A stretch of 6,959 bases of DNA from an uncultured Clostridia bacterium (lineage in GTDB: Bacteria; Bacillota; Clostridia; Christensenellales; Aristaeellaceae): assembly GCA_904420265.1 (NCBI GenBank), contig CAJFUU010000037.1, forward strand, positions 1-6,959. Direction: 5' to 3'. The stretch's first letter is position 1; each line of letters starts with the position of its first letter. This document shows, piece by piece, positions 1 to 5,365 of the stretch. The position numbers and the translations under genes were made by a program. A model generated the notes under the pieces. The model ran no database searches. It was not told the origin of the DNA and worked only from the letters and a program-made list of their open reading frames with translations.

Positions 1-1
1 G

Positions 2-508
2 ATGTTCGCCTCTGAAATGGCGGCCATTTATCCCGTTGGTACGTTCGAATTGACCGTTATCGAATCCCTGAATCCCGATCTGGACCTTGGCTGGTTCTTT
101 ATGCCCACCGAGACCGCCGAGGATCCCTACGTCATCAATTACGGCGCCATCATGGGCTACGGCATCAACAAGACCGTGGAAGGCGAAAAACTGGAAGCCG
201 CCTGCACCTACATCAACTGGCTGGCCGAGCAGGAAGCCTCGGAGATGTTTACCAACAGCGTGCTGGGCCAGTATGCCGCCTCCGGCAACTATGGCAACAT
301 CGAAAACGAGCTCTCCCGGGAGATCATCGCCGATACCGAGGGCGCCGAGTTCTTCATCCAGATCCCCTATCAGCAGTTGTCCGATCAAAGCCCGGACTAT
401 ACCGCCGCGATCCAGGGCGCAATCTATCAGCTATTGGTTGAAGACGCCACGCCCGAAGAGGCCGCGGATTACATGATGACCGAGCAGGCGTGGTACTTCG
501 CTGAATAA
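2..508 (+). CDS. ABC transporter extracellular solute-binding protein (sugar type), C-terminal part, 5' truncated by window edge
   Basis: The visible 168 residues read as the C-terminal lobe of a family 1 extracellular solute-binding protein, the lipoprotein that captures a sugar or oligosaccharide outside the cell and hands it to an ABC permease. Family-like features are a segment resembling the hinge/ligand region (YPVGTFELTVIES), then LGWFFMPTE, a glycine-rich GAIMGYGINK stretch, an AACTYINWLAEQEASEMF helix (the usual position of 'aa..fi.fl.s.e.q'), and a C-terminal helical tail ending PEEAADYMMTEQAWYFAE. Such proteins usually have over 400 residues, so the signal peptide and N-terminal lobe lie left of the window, and the ATG at position 2 is probably internal. 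A hairpin terminator follows the stop within 40 bp, so this is the last gene of its transcript. The substrate cannot be deduced; the polyol-type dehydrogenase downstream suggests a sugar or polyol. Family assignment is fairly sure, substrate unknown. Confidence 0.8.
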   Translation: MFASEMAAIYPVGTFELTVIESLNPDLDLGWFFMPTETAEDPYVINYGAIMGYGINKTVEGEKLEAACTYINWLAEQEASEMFTNSVLGQYAASGNYGNIENELSREIIADTEGAEFFIQIPYQQLSDQSPDYTAAIQGAIYQLLVEDATPEEAADYMMTEQAWYFAE

Positions 509-546
509 CCGGCTTGCTTTCGGGGGCTGTCTGCGGCGGCCCCAGA

Positions 547-585
547 CGCCACGCCTCAAATGGCCATTTGAGGCGTGGCGGTTTT
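547..585 (+). terminator. Rho-independent terminator of the solute-binding protein gene
   Basis: Positions 547-580 form a perfect inverted repeat with 17-base arms (left arm CGCCACGCCTCAAATGG) and no unpaired centre, followed directly by GTTTTG. It lies 38 bp after the stop of the solute-binding protein. In RNA the central GGCC would form the loop. The T-run is short (four T), but the stem is very stable and the position is right. Confidence 0.72.
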
Positions 586-929
586 GCCAAAGAAGAAACC
601 GCGGAGCACAGTGGATTCTGCGCCTTCCGCCGCCCACCGCGCAATTTTTCAGGGCCGCGAACATTCCGCCTGCAAATCGCGCGAGGCAGACATTTTTCTG
701 CCGGTAAACCGCAATTTGCTCCGGAAAAACGGCGCGTTTCCATCGCAAGGGCCGCAAAACACAAGGGTTTCCAGGCCCACGAGAAATTTTGACGATTCCA
801 CAGATTGGCAAACCGCTCCGCCAAACATGATTTAATTGATTGACCGGTTCCCGGAACCGCCGCAGAGCGGCCTCGCATTCTCCACTTTCCATACAGGCGC
901 GCAAAATTCCCGCAGCAAAGGAGTTCTTT
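586..929 (+). other. Gene-free leader region upstream of the dehydrogenase gene
   Basis: No gene is supported in this 344-bp stretch. It contains a small hairpin GGCAGA/TCTGCC (685-690 with 697-702), flanked further out by GCAAAT (672-677) and ATTTGC (714-719), which could together form a longer imperfect structure. There is a TTGGC...GCCAA inverted pair at 805-825 and the palindrome at 845-859. A weak housekeeping-like promoter could be TTGGCA (805-810) with TGATTT (828-833) at 17-bp spacing, but its -10 matches poorly. An open frame reaches back from the dehydrogenase to 840, but it lacks a ribosome binding site and its residues do not look like the family. Confidence 0.4.
845..859. promoter_or_regulatory. 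Candidate operator palindrome upstream of the dehydrogenase
   Basis: CGGTTCC-C-GGAACCG is an inverted repeat with perfect 7-base arms and a 1-base centre, 70 bp before the chosen ATG and just after the weak promoter candidate. Sugar-responsive repressors (LacI, GntR families) bind palindromes of this size, but no regulator gene is visible in the window. The assignment is inference from symmetry and position only. Confidence 0.28.
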
Positions 930-1955
930 ATGCCCAAATCCGTCATACTCGAACGCGTCGGCGAAATCGCCTGGCGCGAAATGACCCCTGAGGACGATTA
1001 TCAACCCACCCGAGAAGAGGAAATCGCCCATGGCACGCGCGTGGTGACGCGCCACTTTGGCGACCCCCTTCCCGACGAAATTGAAACCCGCGCCGTCTGC
1101 GGCGCCGTATGCACCCACGAGGTCTCGCTTTTCCGCGGCGACCTCACCCACCCCAGATACCCCATGATCCCCGGCCATGAGGCCGTCCACCAGGTTACGC
1201 GCGTGGGCAAAAACGTCCGCCATATCAAAGAGGGCGATTATTGCGCCGCCTGCTGGTATATGGGACAGTGGTCGGAAAAGGTCATCGGCCCCGCCAATGT
1301 CGCCTGGAAACTGCCGGACGATATGGACGATTTTGCAAACTGGATTATCGAGCCCGCCGCCTCCATCGTGAACGCCGGACAATATATGGATATTCGTCCC
1401 GGGGCGCGCGTTCTGCTTATCGGCGCCGGCTTTATGGGGCTTTTGATGATCCAGATGCTCCATGGCTACCCCATGGCGGAATTTGCCGTGGCCGATGTAA
1501 AACCCTTCAGTATTGACCTGGCCCGCCAGTGCGGCGCCTGGGAAACCATTTTGACCAGTACAGACGAGGGAAAAGGCGTTCTGGACGCCAAGGGCAGCGG
1601 CCACTATGACGTTGTCATCGAGTGCAGCGGCACGCAAAGCGGCCTGGATATGGCCATCGATATGTGCGGCATGGCGGGAAAAATCTACCTGTTCGGCTGG
1701 CACAGGACGACCCGAACGGTGGATTTCAAACTGGGCCACCTGCGCGGACAGACGTTTGTGCACACCTCGCCCGCAACCGACACCGGCCGCGTCTATGAAC
1801 GGTACTGGCCGATGACCATTGACATGTTCCAACGGGGCGTTTTCGACATGTCCAAATTGGTCACCCACAAGTACCGCGCCGAGGACATCCGCCGGTGTAT
1901 GGACGATTCCGTCCTGCGCGCAGACGGCTTTGTCAAAAGCGTCTTCTATCTTTAA
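930..1955 (+). CDS. Zinc-dependent medium-chain dehydrogenase (polyol/sorbitol dehydrogenase-like), NAD(H)-binding
   Basis: A 341-residue member of the medium-chain dehydrogenase/reductase superfamily, which oxidises alcohols or polyols to ketones/aldehydes with NAD(P)+. The N-terminal catalytic domain has the likely zinc ligand Cys61 (GAVCTHE, where relatives have GICGSD), the PGHE motif at 81-84 with His83/Glu84, and Glu141 in IIEPAAS, the position of the third ligand in sorbitol dehydrogenase-like enzymes. The Rossmann domain begins at about 160 with GAGFMG (165-170), and Asp189 at the end of the second strand favours NAD over NADP. The four-cysteine structural zinc loop is missing; only Cys105 and Cys108 lie in that area. 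The stretch before Cys61 is about 20 residues longer than usual. The ATG at 930 is chosen because AAAGGAG (917-923) precedes it at good spacing; an in-frame upstream extension looks non-coding. A hairpin follows the stop, so it is probably a single-gene transcript. It may act on the sugar imported by the upstream transporter. Exact substrate unknown; threonine- or iditol-dehydrogenase-like are alternatives. Confidence 0.85.
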   Translation: MPKSVILERVGEIAWREMTPEDDYQPTREEEIAHGTRVVTRHFGDPLPDEIETRAVCGAVCTHEVSLFRGDLTHPRYPMIPGHEAVHQVTRVGKNVRHIKEGDYCAACWYMGQWSEKVIGPANVAWKLPDDMDDFANWIIEPAASIVNAGQYMDIRPGARVLLIGAGFMGLLMIQMLHGYPMAEFAVADVKPFSIDLARQCGAWETILTSTDEGKGVLDAKGSGHYDVVIECSGTQSGLDMAIDMCGMAGKIYLFGWHRTTRTVDFKLGHLRGQTFVHTSPATDTGRVYERYWPMTIDMFQRGVFDMSKLVTHKYRAEDIRRCMDDSVLRADGFVKSVFYL

Positions 1956-1967
1956 CGGCTTCGCGTC

Positions 1968-2013
1968 GCAACGACCTGCCATCCCTGCGCATGGACGGCA
2001 GGTCGTTGCTTAT
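1968..2013 (+). terminator. Hairpin terminator after the dehydrogenase gene
   Basis: GCAACGACCTGCC (1968-1980) pairs perfectly with GGCAGGTCGTTGC (1997-2009). The stem can continue inward past one mismatch by TCC/GGA. It starts 12 bp after the stop codon. The following TTATAGGTCTT is only moderately T-rich, so termination may be imperfect. Confidence 0.55.
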
Positions 2014-2266
2014 AGGTCTTCCCGGCACAGGCCATTCGTCCCTCGCTTGCAACCCAGGCCATTGCCTCCAAGGCTTGAAGAAGGGCGTAAGGCGGGGCCG
2101 CATAGGCAAACAGCGTTTGCAAGCGCAACTGCGCGGTAAACGCTGTTTACCCCTGTTCAAAAGCGGCCTGTCTGCTGTTTTGTCAACGCCCCTTTGTAGA
2201 TCGCTTGTATATCTTTCAAATCGCAGCGCAGATATTTATGCAAATTTGTATAAGGGCAATGGCATG
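2014..2266. other. Gene-free interval between dehydrogenase and tRNA, with one strong hairpin
   Basis: No gene is supported here. The main structure is an inverted repeat AAACAGCGTTT (2108-2118) / AAACGCTGTTT (2138-2148) whose loop contains a second small stem (GCGC...GCGC). It is not followed by a T-run, so it is not an obvious terminator. From about 2190 to 2260 the sequence turns AT-rich compared with its surroundings, without a recognisable promoter. Confidence 0.4.
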
Positions 2267-2297
2267 AACAAACCGCCCGATTTTCAGGCGGTTTGTT
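2267..2297 (-). terminator. Bidirectional-looking terminator hairpin directly after tRNA-Val
   Basis: AACAAACCGCC (2267-2277) pairs with GGCGGTTTGTT (2287-2297) around a 9-base loop. Read on either strand the GC-rich core is followed by TTTGTT, so it can act in both directions. On the minus strand the stem begins at the very end of the encoded CCA of the tRNA, so the primary transcript would end almost immediately after the tRNA. Confidence 0.68.
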
Positions 2298-2373
2298 GGT
2301 GGGGTTAGGAGGGCTCGAACCTCTGACCTTTACGATGTCAACGTAACGCTCTAACCAACTGAGCTATAACCCC
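2297..2373 (-). tRNA. tRNA-Val (anticodon GAC), CCA end encoded
   Basis: On the minus strand the sequence folds as a standard cloverleaf: acceptor GGGGTTA/TAACCCC, D-stem GCTC/GAGC with a nine-base loop containing GG, anticodon stem TTACG/CGTAA around loop TTGACAT, variable region AGGTC, T-loop TTCGAGC, discriminator A, then an encoded CCA. The anticodon GAC reads the valine codons GUC and GUU, and A35, C36 and A73 agree with valine identity. The first T-stem pair is an A-C mismatch (position 49 with 65); the other four T-stem pairs are intact. A consensus promoter precedes it and a hairpin terminator touches its 3' end, so it is a self-contained single tRNA gene. Confidence 0.96.
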
Positions 2374-2387
2374 GCGCGACAGGCCTT

Positions 2388-2417
2388 ATTATAACACGAA
2401 TAAGTATGCCAAGTCAA
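2388..2417 (-). promoter_or_regulatory. Housekeeping (SigA-type) promoter of tRNA-Val
   Basis: On the minus strand TTGACT (2417-2412) and a perfect TATAAT (2393-2388) are separated by 18 bp. The -10 box ends 14 bp before the first base of the tRNA, leaving room for a very short leader that RNase P would remove. Confidence 0.85.
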
Positions 2418-3427
2418 GCATTTTAAGCGTGAACATCAGAATTTTTTATAGCGCCGCTGTATTTGCGGGCAAAAGCCCCTGCATCAGGGAAATTTGGCAG
2501 GCTTCTTTCCCTGTTGAGAAATGCTCGGATGTCCTTTTCTGGCCGCAAAAATCCAAGCGGCATCCGCCCTTTATTGAATGTTTCACTGCCGCTTGAGGCA
2601 ACAAACCTTTGCAACAAACATCAGGCCAGCTCCAGACGTTTTATGTCCCGCCTTGCCCGGTTTTTCGAAATCGCTCCGGGAATACGGCGGGCCGTACATC
2701 AACCATCCTGCAGTTTTCGGCATAATTCGGCCGCGATCCCTTCCAAAACCCTGACGGTTCTATCGCAGCGCGTCTGCGCAAGCGCTCCGGGGCAAGCGAA
2801 CGAATTGGCGGGCATCCGGCTGCGCCGCCAGGCGGCACAACATGCTTGCACGCCCCTCCGCCTGGCCAGTCCCATCAATTCCACCGGCTTTGCCTGTACG
2901 GACACGTTCAAGAGGCCTCCGGCTTGCCGGCCATGCCCGTCAATTGGCGCAGTTTTGGGAAAACGCCAGGAAGGCCGCGAGCGAACGGCCTTGCGCGTCC
3001 TTCAACCGCCACCACATCGCGTCTGAAAACTCTTTGGGGCTGCGGTTTGCTTGTTTTATCGGACAGAATGGCGATGAAAGCGGCTTTTCGGGCAACATGA
3101 CCGCGCATGCGCCGCCGCGAGCGATATGGGTGTCCGTCTGAAGGGCGGCACACTGTGCTCACGCCAAATCCGCCTCTGCGCAACCATCGCATCCCGGCAA
3201 AATGGGGCGAAGAAAAAGGGAATGAGCATACATGAAATTCGTGTGATCGCATCCCGGCAAAATGGGGCGAAGGGCAAGTTCAGAGCGCTGCATCCTTCCC
3301 AACATGTCTGTCGCTTATGAATCTTGGCGCGCTGTTCCGCCGCAATGCCTTTCGCAAAACTTCGCCCTGGGCGTTCATTTGCGCCGCCTGTGCATCCGAA
3401 CCGCTTTTCCCTTCTTTCCCGCCGGTT
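2418..3427. other. About 1-kb gene-free region with small hairpins and a two-copy repeat
   Basis: I find no supported gene in this stretch. Several open frames occur on both strands, but none has a convincing ribosome binding site, recognisable motif or protein-like composition (they are rich in Arg, Ala, Pro and Cys, as expected of chance frames in GC-rich DNA). Visible structure: two mutually exclusive hairpins sharing CAGGG at 2485-2489, which can pair with CCCTG at 2477-2481 or, as CAGGGAAA, with TTTCCCTG at 2506-2513; a GCCGCC-A-GGCGGC palindrome near 2825-2837; and the 27-bp direct repeat at 3186-3272. The region could hold a decayed gene or an unrecognised RNA, but nothing proves either. 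Confidence 0.4.
3186..3272. repeat. Two identical 27-bp direct repeats, 60-bp period
   Basis: Positions 3186-3212 and 3246-3272 are identical (start ATCGCATCCCGG, end GGGGCGAAG), separated by 33 bp of unrelated sequence. No third copy is found one period to either side. Each copy can form a weak CCC/GGG hairpin. It contains the 11-base core CCCGGCAAAAT that also recurs in the 78-bp array further right. Confidence 0.85.
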
Positions 3428-4120
3428 TTATCCGCCCAGCGCCTTTCGCAGCTTTGCCAGCGCTTTCTTTTCAATGCGCGATACATACGAACGCGAAATT
3501 CCCAGCGCCCGCGCGACTTCGTGCTGGGGGTGGGAAATGCCATCGCGCAGGCCGTAGCGCATTTCCACAACCTGCTTTTCGCGTTCGTCCAGCAGGGCCG
3601 TGCCCAGAAGGCGTCTGGCCCGCGCCGACTCAATGGCCGTCTCCGCCGCGTCGCTGACCGCGTCTTTGTCTGTGCCCAGCAAATCCGTCAGGCGGATTTC
3701 GTTGCCCTCTTTATCGGTGCCGATGGGTTCATCCAGCAGCACGGTGCCGCGGTTTTTGCGGCCGGCGCGCAGTTGCATGAGAATTTCGTTTTCAATGCAA
3801 CGCGAGGCGTACGTGGTCAGCCTCCCCGCCTCGGGGCGGAAAGTATTCACCGCCTTCATCAACCCGATGGAGCCGATGGAAACCAGATCGTCCGCGTCCA
3901 GGGCCGTAGATTGGTATTTTTTGGCAATGTGCGCCACCAGACGCAGGTTGTGTTCCACCAAGCGATCCCGGGCTTCGCGGTCGCCGTCTACCAGGCGTTG
4001 GATCAGTTCGGCCTCTTCCTCCGGCCGCAGCGGTTTGGGAAATGAACTCCGCCCCGTGATATGTAGAATCAGCGCCCACAGGTTTTCCGCCATCCAGACA
4101 AGTGCCTCGACAAACAGCAT
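3428..4120 (-). CDS. sigK: RNA polymerase sporulation sigma factor SigK (pro-SigK)
   Basis: A 230-residue sigma-70 family factor that directs transcription in the mother cell late in spore formation (coat and cortex maturation, mother-cell lysis). The N-terminus (residues 1-21) is hydrophobic with several Trp and aligns with the pro-sequence of Bacillus subtilis pro-SigK, followed by the SigK-like SFPKPL segment. Region 2 (about 47-118) contains VEHNLRLVAHIAKKY, DLVSIGSIGLMKAVNTF and TYASRCIENEILMQLR. The DEPIGTDKEGNEI segment (130-142) is closer to SigK than to SigE. Region 4 (about 170-225) has LLDEREKQVVEMRYGL and a helix-turn-helix with GISRSYVSRIEKKAL. Length is close to the family norm. 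The start is supported by AGGGGAGGAAA (4125-4134) ahead of the ATG. The gene is not interrupted by a skin-type element. The retained pro-sequence suggests activation by the SpoIVFB membrane protease. No clear terminator is seen after its stop. Confidence 0.93.
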   Translation of the reverse strand: MLFVEALVWMAENLWALILHITGRSSFPKPLRPEEEAELIQRLVDGDREARDRLVEHNLRLVAHIAKKYQSTALDADDLVSIGSIGLMKAVNTFRPEAGRLTTYASRCIENEILMQLRAGRKNRGTVLLDEPIGTDKEGNEIRLTDLLGTDKDAVSDAAETAIESARARRLLGTALLDEREKQVVEMRYGLRDGISHPQHEVARALGISRSYVSRIEKKALAKLRKALGG

Positions 4121-4152
4121 ACGTTTCCTCCCCTCGCGTCATACCACAGGGC

Positions 4153-4160
4153 ATACTATG
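4153..4160 (-). promoter_or_regulatory. Possible SigE-type -10 element upstream of sigK
   Basis: On the minus strand CATAGTAT lies 33-40 bp before the sigK start and resembles the SigE -10 consensus CATACAAT. It sits inside the palindrome GCATA-C-TATGC (4151-4161). sigK is a known SigE (with SpoIIID) target in spore formers, but I see no convincing ATA-type -35 at the expected distance, so this is tentative. Confidence 0.3.
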
Positions 4161-4289
4161 CGCCTGCGCGCGCAAACGTGCCGGGGACGCCGTATCGGCC
4201 TCGGGTCAGCATCACGTTGGCAGGCTTGGGACACGCATCCGCGCGCAAACGCGCTTTGCATCCAGGCGGAAACCGCGCCGCCCAAACGC

Positions 4290-4322
4290 AAAGCGCGGCA
4301 CGCCGTAGCCATGCCGCGCTTT
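4290..4322. repeat. 33-bp dispersed hairpin element, copy 1
   Basis: AAAGCGCGGCA (4290-4300) and TGCCGCGCTTT (4312-4322) are perfect 11-base arms around the 11-base loop CGCCGTAGCCA. The same element recurs at 5326-5358 with one arm change and at 5219-5251 in degenerate form, all in the same orientation. This copy stands between the tandem array and sigK, where its stem could stop readthrough into sigK, although no T-run longer than three follows it. Confidence 0.85.
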
Positions 4323-4447
4323 CATGGGGTTGACAAAGTCAACAGGTTATCCGCGTGGGAAAAGCCTATAGGGATAAGAAAGCAAAGTTGCAGACGGAGA
4401 GTCGCATGGACACAAGTGCCCGCAGGCCGCAGGCGCGGCCGACAAGG

Positions 4448-5146
4448 ACACTTCACCGCTTGACAAAATTCTCCGCCTGGCATCTGAATTTGACATCCCC
4501 ACAGATCTTGGCAAATGCGCCGTAGAAACTTCGCCGCTTGGCAAAATTCTCCGCCTGGCGATTGAATTTGGCATCCCTGCAGGGCTTGGCAAATGCGCCG
4601 CAGAAACTTCACCACCCGGCAAAATTCGCCGCCTGCGATTGAATTTGGCATCCCTGCAAGGCCTGGCAAATGCGCCGCAGAAACTTCACCGCCCGGCAAA
4701 ATTCGCCGCCTGGCGATTGAATTTGACATCTCCGCAGAGTCTGGCAAATGCTCTGCAGAAACTTCTCCACCCGGAAAAATTCGCCGCCTGCGATTGAATT
4801 TGGCATCCCCGCAGGGCTAGCATATGCACCGCGAAAATTTCACCACTCGGCAAAATTCGTCGCCTGGCGATTGAATTTGACATCTCCGCAGGGCTTGGCA
4901 AATGCGCCGCAGAAACTTCACCACCTGGCAAACTTCGTCGCCTGGCGATTGAATTTGACATCTCTACAGATCTTGGCAAATCCGCCGCGGAAACTTCGCC
5001 ACCCGGCAAAATTCGCCGCCTGCGATTGAATTTGACATCCCCGTAGATTTTGGCAAGTACGCCGCGAAAACTTCGCCGCCTGGCAAAATTTGCCGCCTGG
5101 CATCTGAATTTGGCATCCCCGCAGGGGCTTGGCAAGTGCGCCGCAG
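4448..5146. repeat. Tandem array of nine diverged units of 76-79 bp
   Basis: Nine head-to-tail units start at 4448, 4526, 4604, 4681, 4759, 4835, 4913, 4991 and 5068; the last ends at 5146. Lengths are 78, 78, 77, 78, 76, 78, 78, 77 and 79 bp. A typical unit begins AAACTTCACCACCCGGCAAA, continues through ATTCGCCGCCTGGCGATTG and AATTTGACATC, and ends CTTGGCAAATGCGCCGCAG. Copies differ by scattered substitutions, and three (starting 4604, 4759 and 4991) lack one G in CCTGGCG. Although 78 is divisible by three and two minus-strand frames of a typical unit lack stops, the one- and two-base indels break every frame, so the array does not encode a repeat protein. There are no unique spacers, so it is not a CRISPR. 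It lies wholly between gerW and sigK, with no phage, transposase or cas gene near it. Confidence 0.93.
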
Positions 5147-5218
5147 CAAGCATAAACTGCTTCTGATTCCTGTTTTATCAGAACAATTTCTGCGTCCGCG
5201 ATCTTTGCCCGCGCTCCG

Positions 5219-5251
5219 GAAGCGTGACACGCCGCAACCATACTGCGCTTT
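5219..5251. repeat. 33-bp dispersed hairpin element, degenerate copy 2
   Basis: The stretch reads GAAGCGTGACA, loop CGCCGCAACCA, then TACTGCGCTTT. It matches the element at 5326-5358 with about six substitutions, several of which weaken pairing of the stem. It is the most decayed of the three copies. Confidence 0.65.
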
Positions 5252-5325
5252 TCCCTTGTTTGAATTGCTTCTATCTCCTACTTTTCAGGGCTGTTTTTCC
5301 GTTTGCAGGTTTTGTTCGCACTCTA

Positions 5326-5358
5326 AAAGCGCGACACGCCGTAGCCATGCCGCGCTTT
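5326..5358 (-). terminator. 33-bp hairpin element copy 3, probable terminator of the ytfI-gerW operon
   Basis: Arms AAAGCGCGACA (5326-5336) and TGCCGCGCTTT (5348-5358) flank the same loop as copy 1, with one A-C mismatch. On the minus strand the stem begins 7 bp after the gerW stop and ends in GCGCTTTTAG, giving a short T-run of four. Position and shape fit a Rho-independent terminator recruited from, or giving rise to, the repeat family. Confidence 0.6.
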
Positions 5359-5365
5359 CCCATGT

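Larger units (their letters stand above)
4121..4447. other. Upstream region of sigK, gene-free
   Basis: No gene is supported. It holds the sigK ribosome binding site and possible promoter, a 12-bp direct repeat CGCGCGCAAACG at 4167-4178 and 4240-4251, one copy of the 33-bp hairpin element (4290-4322), and the short palindrome GTTGAC-AAA-GTCAAC at 4329-4343. The TTGACA inside that palindrome has no matching -10 at the usual spacing on either strand. Confidence 0.4.
5147..5365. other. Gene-free spacer between the tandem array and gerW
   Basis: No gene is supported. It carries two copies of the 33-bp hairpin element and, between them, a pyrimidine-rich stretch on the plus strand (about 5250-5320). 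An open frame on the minus strand starts at 5241 and runs into the array, but most of it is array sequence and its frame is lost at the next indel. Confidence 0.4.

Noticed and set aside
840..929. Upstream start for the dehydrogenase at 840
   Set aside because: No ribosome binding site precedes it, it covers the palindrome at 845-859, and the added 30 residues do not resemble the family; AAAGGAG before 930 sets the start.
354..1982. 542-codon minus-strand open frame opposite the dehydrogenase
   Set aside because: It is the antisense shadow of a clearly assigned dehydrogenase and solute-binding protein; it has no recognisable domain and runs through a terminator hairpin.
2463..3026. 187-codon plus-strand open frame in the gene-free region
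   Set aside because: Composition is Arg/Ala/Pro/Cys-rich without motif, there is no ribosome binding site, and competing frames exist on the other strand.
3186..3272. Minimal CRISPR (27-bp repeat, 33-bp spacer)
   Set aside because: Only two repeats, no third copy at the next period on either side, no leader and no cas genes; a simple direct repeat is the better reading.
3428..4120. Assignment of the sigma factor as SigE
   Set aside because: VEHNLRLVAHIAKKY and the PIGTDKEGNEI segment match SigK rather than SigE, and the N-terminus fits the shorter pro-SigK sequence.
4329..4372. Promoter from TTGACA at 4330
   Set aside because: The nearest TATA-like sequence is about 31 bp downstream, too far for a SigA promoter, and no gene follows on that strand.
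4448..5146. CRISPR array
   Set aside because: The whole 78-bp period is repeated with no unique spacers, units are diverged, and no cas gene is present.
4322..5241. Several minus- and plus-strand open frames of 75-155 codons through the tandem array, encoding a 26-residue repeating pattern
   Set aside because: The 78-bp unit gives long frames by arithmetic, but units of 76, 77 and 79 bp shift the frame repeatedly, there is no consistent start with a ribosome binding site, and the same sequence is open in more than one frame.
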